The position numbers were made by a program, and so were the translations under genes. From the NCBI GenBank assembly GCA_900549235.1, contig URNT01000012.1, positions 24,084 through 88,083 on the forward strand: a stretch of DNA of 64,000 nucleotides, in the 5' to 3' direction. Positions 7,874 through 16,106 of the stretch are shown here, one piece after another (the stretch's first letter is position 1; each line of letters starts with the position of its first letter). This DNA is from an uncultured Clostridium sp. (GTDB lineage Bacteria; Bacillota; Clostridia; Lachnospirales; Lachnospiraceae). The notes beneath the pieces were generated by a model that searched no databases, was not told the DNA's origin, and saw only the letters and a list, made by a program, of their open reading frames with translations.

Positions 7874-9040
7874 ATGAGAAGATCAAAGAAAGCCTGCCGG
7901 TACGTCTGCGGTTCCCTGGCAGCTTTTTCAGCTATTGCCTCCATGCCCTCTGTCACCGCTCTGGCCAACACATCCTCCGCCAACTTCGATATGAGGCGGC
8001 AGGTGGTGAGCCTGACAGGGATCCTGGATGTGACAAATTATACACAGACTGTTACAAGAGGGGAGTTTGCAAAAATGCTGGTCCAGGCCTCCAGCTACCG
8101 GGAAAACCTGCCCACCTCCAGCGTATCCGTGTTTGCGGATGTGCCAGCCGCGGATCCCAATGCGGTCTACATAAGGACAGCCGCCTCGCAGGGCTGGATG
8201 ACTGGTTTTCTGGGAGGAAACTTCCGGCCGGATGATCCCATTACATATAAGGATGCAGTAAAGGCCTGCCTGGCTCTCTTAGGCTATACGGATTCTGATT
8301 TTTCCGGGGATCTGGCATCCTCCCGGATCTCTAAGTTTAACTATCTGGAGCTGAATGAGGAGGTAAGCCGCCAGTCAGATGAGGTTTTAAACCAGACGGA
8401 CTGCATGAACATTTTTTATAACCTCTTAAAGGCATCTCCAAAGGATGGAACCGGCATCTATGGGGCTGTGCTGGACTGCGAGTTAAACAGTGACGGCGAG
8501 ATCAACCCCATCAGTATTCTGGAGGACGAGAGGAAGGGTCCCCTCCTTGTGCGCAAGGGCTTTAGTGTAGCGCAGTCTGTTCCCTTTGACACAGAGGATG
8601 CCAATGTATTCTTAAATGGCAGCGCCAGCACCTTAGAGGCAGTAAAGCTGGCACAGAAGGACGCGGGCTTTGCCGTGATCTATTACAATGTAAAGTCAAA
8701 GACCATCTGGGCCTATACCACCAGTTCGTGGGACGATGATTCAGCGGGAAATAATTCCTATGTGCTGATCAAGGGCGAGATCAAAAATATTTATTATATG
8801 TCTACAGATGTGATCACACCCACTTCCATCCGTCTGGAGATTGATGAGGATAACTCAGATGACGACTTTGATACCAGTGACGCGGTGGACAGCGACGGAT
8901 ATATGACCGTTGAGCTTAATTCCTCTGAGCTTCAGTATCTTTTCTCCATCTACGGAGATCTGGAGGTAGGAGACGAGGTGGTGCTTGTGTGCAATGAGAG
9001 CAACGGCACCTATACGGCAGTAGATGCCATTGAATATTAA
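7874..9040 (+). CDS. Secreted S-layer-homology (SLH) domain protein
   Basis: A 388-residue exported protein. The N-terminus is a signal peptide (MRRSKKACRY, hydrophobic core, cleavage near ALA-NTSS at about residue 30). Residues about 50-145 are SLH-like, with VTRGEFAKMLVQAS, VFADVPA, GWMTGFLGGNFRPDDPIT and DAVKACLALLGY. SLH domains bind secondary wall polymers or pyruvylated glycans. The rest is acidic with no recognised domain. The start at 7874 has AGGAG 8 bases upstream; an in-frame ATG at 7850 lacks this. The gene is 14 bases ahead of the exporter adaptor gene, so the protein probably works with, or is anchored beside, the MacB-type exporter. Confidence 0.85.
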   Translation: MRRSKKACRYVCGSLAAFSAIASMPSVTALANTSSANFDMRRQVVSLTGILDVTNYTQTVTRGEFAKMLVQASSYRENLPTSSVSVFADVPAADPNAVYIRTAASQGWMTGFLGGNFRPDDPITYKDAVKACLALLGYTDSDFSGDLASSRISKFNYLELNEEVSRQSDEVLNQTDCMNIFYNLLKASPKDGTGIYGAVLDCELNSDGEINPISILEDERKGPLLVRKGFSVAQSVPFDTEDANVFLNGSASTLEAVKLAQKDAGFAVIYYNVKSKTIWAYTTSSWDDDSAGNNSYVLIKGEIKNIYYMSTDVITPTSIRLEIDEDNSDDDFDTSDAVDSDGYMTVELNSSELQYLFSIYGDLEVGDEVVLVCNESNGTYTAVDAIEY

Positions 9041-9054
9041 GGGCGAGGTGAGAT

Positions 9055-10773
9055 ATGAAAAAACTGCAAATTCCGTTTTTAAAAAAGGAGTCCGGAAAGG
9101 GGAAAAAGAAGAAAAAGCCGGTAAAGGCCATCATCGCAGGGGGGCTTGTAGTGATCGTGGTGGGAGGTGTGCTGTTTCAGCGGAGCCAGACGGCAAAGGA
9201 GGCTGCGGCTGAGGCAGAGGCGGTGAACACGGCAAAGGCTGAGCTGCGTGATATTACCTCAGAGCTTTCCTCAACCGGAACTCTGGAGGCCAAGGACACC
9301 TACAGCATTACGGCCATGGCAGAGGGAGAGGTGATTTCTGCTGACTTTGAGGAGGGCGATCAGGTGGAAAAGGGCCAGGTGCTCTATGAGATCGACAAGT
9401 CCAGCGTAGAGTCAGAGCTGACCAGCGCCACCAATTCCCTTACCAGGGCTCAGGAGGACTATCAGGACGCCACAGACGATTATAACAAGGCCTTAAGCGA
9501 TTACAGCGGAAACACCTATAAGGCCACAGACACAGGATATATCAACGAGCTTCAGATCAGCGTAGGTGACAAGGTGGGAAGCAATACGGCTATTGCCCAG
9601 CTTTACAGTGATGACCAGATGAAGATACGGGTTCCTTTCCTTACAGGGGAGGCGGCGCTGATTGCTCCCGGCATGGCGGCTGTGCTGACTCTGGTGGACA
9701 CCGGCGAGCAGGTAACTGGTACGGTAACAGCTGTTGCCAACCAGGAGACCGCTCTTACCGGCGGACGTATGGTAAAGCAGGTGACTGTAGAGGTAAACAA
9801 TCCTGGAGGTCTTACCACCTCCACCAGGGCCACTGCTCAGGTCGGTGAGTTTATGGGTGCTGAGGAAGGAACCTTTATGGCTACCATTGATAAGACTATG
9901 AACGCGGATCTGGCTGCCAGTGTAGAGGTGCAGACCCTTCTTGTAAATGAAGGTGATTATGTAACCAAGGGAACCCCTCTTTTTGTTATGACGGCAGATT
10001 CCGCCGCGGATCTGATCCAGACCTATAAGGATGCTATGGATACGGCCCAGGAGCGGATGGAATCAGCAGAAAGCAGCCTGGAAAACACCCAGGATAATTA
10101 TGATGACTATACGATCACGGCGCCTATTTCCGGCCAGGTGATTACAAAGAATTATAAGGTAGGAGACAATATTACAAGAAATACCAGCTCTACTACCACC
10201 GTTGCCACCATCTACGATCTGTCAGAACTGACCTTTGAGATGTCCATCGACGAGCTGGATATCCGGGACGTGGAGGTAGGACAAAAGGTAGAGGTAACGG
10301 CAGACGCCATCGAGGGGCAGAGCTTTACAGGTACAGTGACCAATGTCAGCCTGGAAAGCACCTATTCAAACGGAGTTACCACCTACCCGGTTACAGTAAC
10401 CATGGATGACGCGGGAGATCTGCTGCCCGGCATGAACGTAGACGGGGTGATCATTCTGGGTGAAGCCACAGGGGTACTGGCTATTCCATCCGGCGCTCTC
10501 ATGAGAGGAAATCAGGTATATGTAAAGGATGATACCGTAACAGAGAGCCAGGGTGCTGTACCTGCAGGCTTCCGGGCCGTAGAGGTGGAGACAGGCCTGA
10601 TCAGCGATTCCTATGTGGAGATTAAGAGCGGTCTTTCTGAGGGAGATGAGGTCTATGTGGCTGAAACCGTTCAGAGCTCCGGCTTAAGCATGATGATGAT
10701 GGGCGGACCTGGCGGAGGTCCGGGAGGCGGCGGCCCTAGCGGCGGCGGTCCCGGCGGTGGCGGCCCCAGATAG
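9055..10773 (+). CDS. Membrane-fusion/HlyD-like adaptor with duplicated core
   Basis: A 572-residue adaptor of the RND/MacA-HlyD superfamily. A basic N-terminus and one membrane helix (about 23-42) are followed by extracytoplasmic domains. It appears internally repeated: a lipoyl half (EGEVISADFEEGDQVEKGQVLYEID, about 83-107), coiled-coil (about 110-150) and second half (GYINELQISVGDKVG) are followed by a second set (VEVQTLLVNEGDYVTKGTPLF; coiled-coil about 325-350; ISGQVITKNYKVGDNI) and a beta-barrel/membrane-proximal region. The end is glycine-proline rich (GGPGGGPGGGG). Single-core adaptors are about 350-450 residues. Its ATPase and permease genes follow, so it is the adaptor of this exporter. 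Confidence 0.88.
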   Translation: MKKLQIPFLKKESGKGKKKKKPVKAIIAGGLVVIVVGGVLFQRSQTAKEAAAEAEAVNTAKAELRDITSELSSTGTLEAKDTYSITAMAEGEVISADFEEGDQVEKGQVLYEIDKSSVESELTSATNSLTRAQEDYQDATDDYNKALSDYSGNTYKATDTGYINELQISVGDKVGSNTAIAQLYSDDQMKIRVPFLTGEAALIAPGMAAVLTLVDTGEQVTGTVTAVANQETALTGGRMVKQVTVEVNNPGGLTTSTRATAQVGEFMGAEEGTFMATIDKTMNADLAASVEVQTLLVNEGDYVTKGTPLFVMTADSAADLIQTYKDAMDTAQERMESAESSLENTQDNYDDYTITAPISGQVITKNYKVGDNITRNTSSTTTVATIYDLSELTFEMSIDELDIRDVEVGQKVEVTADAIEGQSFTGTVTNVSLESTYSNGVTTYPVTVTMDDAGDLLPGMNVDGVIILGEATGVLAIPSGALMRGNQVYVKDDTVTESQGAVPAGFRAVEVETGLISDSYVEIKSGLSEGDEVYVAETVQSSGLSMMMMGGPGGGPGGGGPSGGGPGGGGPR

Positions 10774-10797
10774 TCTCAGGATAGAAAGGAACAGGGA

Positions 10798-11535
10798 ATG
10801 ACAGAACCAGAAAAGAGTCCTGGGACACAGGGCGAGCCATTGATCGAATTAAAGCACATCCGCAAGATCTACTACCTGGGCGGAGAAGAGGTGCGGGCCA
10901 GCGATGACGTAAGCCTGACCATCTGCCGGGGAGAGTTTGTGGCCATCGTAGGAAAGTCGGGAAGCGGAAAGTCCACACTGATGAATATCATCGGGGCTCT
11001 GGATGTGCCTACTGAGGGAGAATACCTTTTAGGCGGTGAGGATGTAAGCGAGATGGGAGATAAGCAGCTGGCTGCTATCCGAAACCGGATGATCGGCTTT
11101 ATCTTCCAGCAGTATAACCTTCTTCCCAAGCTGACCATTCTTGAAAATGTAGAGCTTCCTCTTTTGTACGCGGGACTGAGCCCCGCGGAACAGAAGGAGC
11201 GGGCCATGGCCTCTTTGGAAAAGGTGGGCCTGGCTGACAAACACAGAAACTACCCCAATCAGCTGTCCGGCGGCCAGCAGCAGAGGGTGTCCATTGCCAG
11301 AGCTCTGGCTGGAACCCCCTCTCTGATCCTGGCGGATGAGCCCACCGGCGCCCTGGATTCCAGGACCAGCAGGGAGGTGCTTAATTTCTTAAAGCAGCTG
11401 AATGAGGAGGGGAATACCATTGTGATGATCACCCATGATAACTCCATTGCCTTAGAGGCCCGCCGTGTGGTCCGGGTAGCGGATGGAAAGATAATATTTG
11501 ACGGAGATGTAAAGGACTATGCTGCAATCATTTAA
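10798..11535 (+). CDS. MacB-type ABC exporter ATPase
   Basis: A 245-residue ABC ATPase with Walker A GKSGSGKSTLMN, Q-loop FIFQQYNLLP, signature LSGGQQQRVSIARAL, Walker B LILADEPTGALD and the H-loop histidine in VMITHDN. The MacB/LolD subfamily is clear from the DEPTGALD and ENVELPLLYAG motifs. It powers the permease encoded next, whose start codon at 11519 lies inside this gene (17-base overlap), so translation is probably coupled. Substrates of such Firmicute systems are often peptides or antibiotics; the substrate here is unknown. Confidence 0.93.
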   Translation: MTEPEKSPGTQGEPLIELKHIRKIYYLGGEEVRASDDVSLTICRGEFVAIVGKSGSGKSTLMNIIGALDVPTEGEYLLGGEDVSEMGDKQLAAIRNRMIGFIFQQYNLLPKLTILENVELPLLYAGLSPAEQKERAMASLEKVGLADKHRNYPNQLSGGQQQRVSIARALAGTPSLILADEPTGALDSRTSREVLNFLKQLNEEGNTIVMITHDNSIALEARRVVRVADGKIIFDGDVKDYAAII

Positions 11536-12697
11536 GCTGGCTCTCAGGAGCATATGGAGCAATAAGATGCGCTCCTTCCTCACGATGCTGGGAATTATCA
11601 TCGGTGTTGCCGCCGTTATTATCCTGGTAAGTATTGTTAACGGCTATATGGGATCGGTGGTGGACAGCTTTGCCAGCATGGGCGTAAACCAGATTTCAGT
11701 CAATGTGACCAATCTGACCTCACGGTCCCTGGATGAGGATCAGATGTATGAGTTTTATGAGGAAAATAAAGATCTGTTCGCTCAGATGAGCCCCAATGTA
11801 TCAGTGACTACTACCGTAAAGCATGGCACAGATGAGATGGACTACACCAGTGTAGGAGGCTACAGCGAGGAATATCTGGCTCTGAAGGGCTACGAGCTGG
11901 AGGCAGGGAGAAATATTTCCTATGCGGATATTGTTTCCAGGCAGAAGGTATGTGTCATCGGCGCCTATGTGGCCCAGCAGCTCTACGGAAGCGCCCAGAG
12001 TGCTGTGGATCAGACCATCAAGATCGGAGGCTATGCCTTTAAGGTGATCGGAGTGGTGGAGCCTCAGGACGAGGATGATATGGACGAGGGAGGCACCGAC
12101 GATTTTGTATGGCTTCCCTACAGTGTGGCGATTAAGATGTCCCGGAACGCGGTGATCAGCAATTATACCTTTACTTCCGTAGATACCTCTTATTCAGATG
12201 AGTGTACAGATGCTCTGGAGAGCTTTTTGTTTGAAATCTTTAAGGATGATGATCTGTACAACGTAACAGCCATGAGTGAGATGCTGGATTCTCTTAATGA
12301 GCAGATTGCCCTTATGAGCGGTATGCTTGGAGGAATTGCGGGAATCTCTCTGCTGGTTGCAGGAGTGGGAGTTATGAATATCATGCTTGTATCTGTAACA
12401 GAGCGGACCAGGGAGATCGGTATCCGCAAGTCCCTGGGAGCGGATAAGGGAACGATCATGCAGCAGTTTGTCATCGAGGCCGCTGTGACCAGCTCCCTGG
12501 GCGGTGTAATCGGTATTATCATCGGCTGTGTGGCCACCACCCTGATCGGCAGGGCCATGGGAATTACTGCCACGCCCACCATGGGGGCAGTGCTGGTATC
12601 CTTTGGAGTATCGGTAGGGATCGGGCTCCTCTTTGGATATATGCCTGCCAGCCGGGCGGCAAATTTAAACCCCATTGATGCATTGAGAAGTGAATAA
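11519..12697 (+). CDS. MacB-like ABC exporter permease (FtsX-type)
   Basis: A 392-residue permease with the four-helix MacB/FtsX layout: helix 1 near the N-terminus after SNKMRSFLTMLGIIIGVA, a large extracytoplasmic domain (about 45-265) and three C-terminal helices beginning with GGIAGISLLVAGVGVMNIMLV and including the cytoplasmic TERTREIGIRKSLGA coupling motif. It ends with the usual RAANLNPIDALRSE. Together with the adaptor and ATPase upstream it forms a complete tripartite-like exporter, although a Gram-positive cell needs no outer-membrane channel. Confidence 0.92.
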   Translation: MLQSFKLALRSIWSNKMRSFLTMLGIIIGVAAVIILVSIVNGYMGSVVDSFASMGVNQISVNVTNLTSRSLDEDQMYEFYEENKDLFAQMSPNVSVTTTVKHGTDEMDYTSVGGYSEEYLALKGYELEAGRNISYADIVSRQKVCVIGAYVAQQLYGSAQSAVDQTIKIGGYAFKVIGVVEPQDEDDMDEGGTDDFVWLPYSVAIKMSRNAVISNYTFTSVDTSYSDECTDALESFLFEIFKDDDLYNVTAMSEMLDSLNEQIALMSGMLGGIAGISLLVAGVGVMNIMLVSVTERTREIGIRKSLGADKGTIMQQFVIEAAVTSSLGGVIGIIIGCVATTLIGRAMGITATPTMGAVLVSFGVSVGIGLLFGYMPASRAANLNPIDALRSE

Positions 12698-12707
12698 AGA
12701 AGAAAGA

Positions 12708-12740
12708 GGGCAGAGCGGAGAAATGATCCGGCTCTGCCCT
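12708..12740. terminator. Bidirectional terminator between convergent genes
   Basis: GGGCAGAGC (12708-12716) pairs with GCTCTGCCC (12731-12739), with an extra GGA/TCC pairing inside. The minus-strand side is followed by a T-rich stretch; the plus-strand side has only TTCGTGTT. It serves the MacB operon and the convergent DUF1576-like gene, whose stop codon is at 12746-12748. Confidence 0.75.
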
Positions 12741-12745
12741 TCGTG

Positions 12746-14188
12746 TTATCTGCGCCGGCTTTTTTCTATCAGGGCGATCATATCCTGGACGGCCAGGGTC
12801 TGGCTCTTCATGCGCAGCCTTGCCTTGGGGACATAGTGCTCCAGGATGGGAAGAAGGATCAGGGCGGTGATGCCGGTGGTAAGTCCCCCGTTGTAGAGGA
12901 CAAAGCCGCCGTGAAGCTCGCTGGTGGCTGTGCACATGGAGGCGCACATAAAGCCTGCCAGGATCCCGGCCCGCACCCCGTAGCGGCCTACAATGGGGCA
13001 GAGGCCTGTGGCAAAGGCCGCGCCGTTGATATAGCCCTGGGTGGTGACGGACCAGGTCACTTCCCTGCCGTTTACATGGCAGAAAAAGGCGGTGACAAAG
13101 TAAAGAAGCTGGTAACCGGCGATAATGGGCCATACATTTTTGGGATGCTGCCCCATGGAGGTAAAGGTAAGTGCGGCCAGGATCACGCCGATGGTAGGGC
13201 CTGTAAAGCCGGCTCCCATGGTAAAGCGCATGGCAAGGTTTAAGTAGAGAAGAAAGAGGCTGCCGTGGAGGCCGATGTTGATCAGGCACAGAGGCATCCC
13301 ATATTTTTCTGAAAAATCGCTGGAAAAGCCGGTATCCTTTACAAGCTTCCGGTAGCCCTTAAAGCTCCTGCCGTTTAGGAGCCAGCCAAGGAGCAGGCAG
13401 ACGGCAAAGATAATGATAAAAAACACATTGGCGTAAAGCTGGTAGGACTGGCCGAAATGCTGGTAGATATGGTTGCTCCTGTATACATTTCCCGGATGCT
13501 CCACTCCCATGGTGCGGTACATGAAATTATAGAGGAAAAAGCCAAAGAGGCCGAAGGCCAGGCCGCCGTTGTACAGGTTGTAGCCCTTGTGCCAGGCCTT
13601 CGCACCAGGAAGGATGGCAGGGACGATAAAGCCCAGCATCAAGCTGAAGCTCCCGGCCAGAAGGACGCCTGTGAGGGTAAGCTGGGCCTGGCCGAAGATA
13701 AAGTGCTCCTTTAAGGTATAGCGGAATAAAAATTCGCTGATAAAGGGGGCGAAGGAGGTGGTAAACATACATACATGAAGGTTCCTCTTAAAATCCAGCT
13801 TTTTCAGTCTAAGATACAAAAAGGGAGCCAGGAAGCAGGGCCACATATTCAGAAAATTCAGGCCGTAAAAGCAGTGGGCCACCACCAGAAAATATCCTGC
13901 CAGGGTATTGGCATGGGAATCCCCCTCTAAAAAATGCATAAACAGAAAGCAGGCCATACCGCAGGCCCCTGCGTTCAGCATGGCGCTGGCCAGTCCTCCG
14001 ATGGCCAGATAATCGGTAACAAGAGGGCAGGGCGAGATCATGATCAGATACCAGTTTCGGAAAATGTCTGTGCCCACACCAGTGTAGAAAGCCGCCGCTA
14101 CAGCGGAAAAAAGAAAGATGAGTGAGAAGCCAAGAGCCACCCCGTTTATAAGGGTGCTGTTGGACGGACGCTGATGAATGTTTTTCAT
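12746..14188 (-). CDS. DUF1576-like polytopic membrane protein
   Basis: A 480-residue protein with about ten hydrophobic segments distributed through its whole length, for example NGVALGFSLIFLFSAVAAAFYTG at the N-terminus and ITALILLPILEHY near the end. The sequence type (GDSHANTLAGYFLVVAHC, GLHGSLFLLYLNLAMRF, GAGFTGPTIGVILAALTF) looks like the uncharacterised DUF1576 family, but I could not confirm this. No transport or enzyme motif is visible. It stands alone, divergent from the dipeptidase gene and convergent with the MacB operon. AGGGGAT lies about 8 bases upstream of the ATG. Function unknown; a transporter is plausible from topology only. Confidence 0.75.
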   Translation of the reverse strand: MKNIHQRPSNSTLINGVALGFSLIFLFSAVAAAFYTGVGTDIFRNWYLIMISPCPLVTDYLAIGGLASAMLNAGACGMACFLFMHFLEGDSHANTLAGYFLVVAHCFYGLNFLNMWPCFLAPFLYLRLKKLDFKRNLHVCMFTTSFAPFISEFLFRYTLKEHFIFGQAQLTLTGVLLAGSFSLMLGFIVPAILPGAKAWHKGYNLYNGGLAFGLFGFFLYNFMYRTMGVEHPGNVYRSNHIYQHFGQSYQLYANVFFIIIFAVCLLLGWLLNGRSFKGYRKLVKDTGFSSDFSEKYGMPLCLINIGLHGSLFLLYLNLAMRFTMGAGFTGPTIGVILAALTFTSMGQHPKNVWPIIAGYQLLYFVTAFFCHVNGREVTWSVTTQGYINGAAFATGLCPIVGRYGVRAGILAGFMCASMCTATSELHGGFVLYNGGLTTGITALILLPILEHYVPKARLRMKSQTLAVQDMIALIEKSRRR

Positions 14189-14234
14189 TTGTATTATCCC
14201 CTGTGAATATAAATATAATCTATTATAACCTTAA

Positions 14235-14263
14235 TTGACAGATGTTGCAATTCGGGATAAAAT
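14235..14263 (+). promoter_or_regulatory. Promoter of the dipeptidase gene
   Basis: TTGACA at 14235-14240 and TAAAAT at 14258-14263, spacer 17 bp. Initiation near 14270 rules out the in-frame ATG at 14242 as a start for this transcript. Confidence 0.8.
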
Positions 14264-14316
14264 TTATCATAGGATATAGAGAAATGTATCTGAAAAAGAA
14301 CAGGACGGTACCGTAT

Positions 14317-15300
14317 ATGAAGGCAGTAGATATGCATTGTGACACCATAGAGGCCATCTATGAGGCACACAGAAGGGGAGAAAATGCCTCTCTCAGGGAA
14401 AATGACAGGATGGTGGATCTGAAGAAGCTGCGGGCCGGGGACTATGAGCTTCAGACCTTTGCTCTATTTACCCACCTGGAAAAGGCTGCAGGGCGGCCTT
14501 TTGAGTATTGTATGGAGCTTCTGGATACCTTTTATGAGGAGATGGAGGCACACAGGGAATGGATCGGCCCGGTGCGATGTTATGAGGATATATTGGAAAA
14601 CAGAAGGCAGGGACGGATGTCGGCTCTTTTATCCATCGAGGAGGGAGCTGTGTGCCAGGGAAAGCTGGCTCTTTTGCGGGATTTCTACCGGCTGGGGGTG
14701 CGGATGATGACTCTTACCTGGAACTATCCCAATGAGCTTGGCTGGCCAAGCAGACGGAGCAGGAAGGAGGATGGCTCATGGCTGTGGCTTCCCGAGACAG
14801 AAAGAGGGCTGACAGAGACAGGGCTTCTGTTTTTAGAGGAGATGGAGCGGCTGGGGATCATCATTGATGTGTCTCATCTGGGGGATGCGGGGATCCGGGA
14901 TGTGCTCCTTCATACGAAAAAGCCTTTTGTGGCCAGCCATTCCAATGCAAGGGCTCTGAGGAATCACCCCAGGAATCTGACAGATGAGATGATCCGGCAG
15001 ATCGGGACCCGGGGCGGGGTGATCGGGATCAATTACTGCCCCTATTTTCTGGAGGAAGGGGTGGAAACGAGCCGGATTTCCGGCATCCTTAAGCATATGG
15101 AGCATATAAAGAAGGTGGGCGGCATCGGGTGCCTGGGCCTGGGATCGGATTTTGACGGGATTGTGGGAGAGCTTGAGATAAAGGACGCCTCCTGCCTGCC
15201 TGCGCTTTCAGCGGCCATGGAGAAGGCGGGATTCAGTACCGGTGAGATTGAAGCTGTGTTTGGTGGAAATGCGCTCCGCCTTTTTAAGGAGCTTTTGTAG
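14317..15300 (+). CDS. Membrane dipeptidase (peptidase family M19)
   Basis: A 327-residue zinc dipeptidase of the renal-dipeptidase family, which cleaves dipeptides, often including D-residues. The metal-binding N-terminus is DMHCDT; further family motifs are SIEEG (bridging Glu), LTWNYPNELGWP, IIIDVSHLGD and VASHSNARAL, and GLGSDFDGI near the end. The start is uncertain: 14317 gives the compact family N-terminus (MKAVDMHCDT) and has AGGAC upstream; ATG 14284 would add 11 residues and also lies downstream of the promoter. No signal peptide is visible in either form, so it is probably cytoplasmic. It ends just before the phased repeat array of the two-component genes. Confidence 0.9.
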   Translation: MKAVDMHCDTIEAIYEAHRRGENASLRENDRMVDLKKLRAGDYELQTFALFTHLEKAAGRPFEYCMELLDTFYEEMEAHREWIGPVRCYEDILENRRQGRMSALLSIEEGAVCQGKLALLRDFYRLGVRMMTLTWNYPNELGWPSRRSRKEDGSWLWLPETERGLTETGLLFLEEMERLGIIIDVSHLGDAGIRDVLLHTKKPFVASHSNARALRNHPRNLTDEMIRQIGTRGGVIGINYCPYFLEEGVETSRISGILKHMEHIKKVGGIGCLGLGSDFDGIVGELEIKDASCLPALSAAMEKAGFSTGEIEAVFGGNALRLFKELL

Positions 15301-15302
15301 GT

Positions 15303-15363
15303 TTTACGAAAAATTTACAATGGCATGGGGCGCATTTTACATTAATCTGGTATGCTGTTTACA
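15303..15363 (+). promoter_or_regulatory. Pho-box-like array of TTTACA repeats
   Basis: TTTAC(A/G) occurs at 15303, 15314, 15336 and 15358, spaced 11, 22 and 22 bases, so all copies lie on one 11-bp phase. PhoB/PhoP-type regulators bind such direct repeats. A weak -10 (TATGCT, 15351-15356) lies 9 bases after the third repeat and there is no -35, as at activator-dependent Pho promoters. The regulator encoded 26 bases downstream is of this type, which suggests autoregulation. Confidence 0.6.
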
Positions 15364-15388
15364 GAAGCGTGAGGAAAGGCAGGAGTAG

Positions 15389-16078
15389 ATGATGGACAGA
15401 ATCTGCATCATAGAGGATGATGAGAATATAAGGAATCTTTTAACCATTGCCCTGGAGGGCTTTGGTTATCAGGCGGAGGGCTACGAGACAGCTGAGGAGG
15501 GGCTTAAGGCGATCCAGAAGGACTGTCCTGCCCTGGTGATCTTTGACTGGATGCTGCCGGGGATGGACGGGGTGACTGCCATCCGCCAGATCCGGCAGAC
15601 AGATGGGATCCGGGAGGTGCCCATCATGCTCCTCACTGCCAAAGAAAAGGAACTTGACAAGGTAGTGGGACTGGACTGCGGAGCCGATGACTATATGGTA
15701 AAGCCCTTCGGGGTCCTGGAACTTTCTGCCAGGATCCGCAGCCTGCTGCGCCGGGCAAAGAAGGAGGAGGGCAGGGATTTGTTATCTTACCAGGGCATTC
15801 TGGTAAATAAAAAGACCAGAGAGGTCCGGGTGGGAGAGAGGCTCTGCGAGCTGACTTTAAAGGAGTTTGAGCTTCTGGTCTATCTGATGGAGAACCAGGC
15901 CAGAGTGGTATCAAGGGATGAGCTTTTGAACCAGATCTGGGGTTACGAATACGACGGGGAGACAAGAACTCTGGACATGCACATCCGTACCCTGCGCCAG
16001 AAGCTGGGGGAGGAGGGCGGCTCCCTCATCAAGACAGTCCGGGGCGTGGGCTACCGGCTGGTAAAGCCGGAGCTCTGA
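15389..16078 (+). CDS. OmpR/PhoB-family response regulator, PhoP-like
   Basis: A 229-residue regulator. The receiver domain (1-120) has the acidic pocket EDD at 10-12, phospho-acceptor Asp53 in IFDWMLPGMDG, Thr/Lys in MLLTAKEKE and DDYMVKPF. The C-terminal winged helix (about 130-227) has ELTLKEFELLVYLMENQ and TRTLDMHIRTLRQKLGE. It pairs with the sensor kinase 28 bases downstream. The TTTACA array in front of it and the PhoR-like kinase make phosphate limitation a good candidate signal, but no pst genes are in the window. A GCAGGAG site precedes the ATG; 15392 is an alternative start. Confidence 0.92.
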   Translation: MMDRICIIEDDENIRNLLTIALEGFGYQAEGYETAEEGLKAIQKDCPALVIFDWMLPGMDGVTAIRQIRQTDGIREVPIMLLTAKEKELDKVVGLDCGADDYMVKPFGVLELSARIRSLLRRAKKEEGRDLLSYQGILVNKKTREVRVGERLCELTLKEFELLVYLMENQARVVSRDELLNQIWGYEYDGETRTLDMHIRTLRQKLGEEGGSLIKTVRGVGYRLVKPEL

Positions 16079-16106
16079 TCCCGGCACTGAAAAAAAGGAG
16101 AATACC

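Noticed and set aside
7837..8235. Overlapping plus-strand frame inside the SLH gene
   Set aside because: It has no signal peptide or motif and is shorter than the SLH gene frame, which has a proper ribosome site.
12743..13243. Plus-strand frame of 166 codons
   Set aside because: Antisense to the DUF1576-like membrane protein; glycine/histidine-rich shadow composition.
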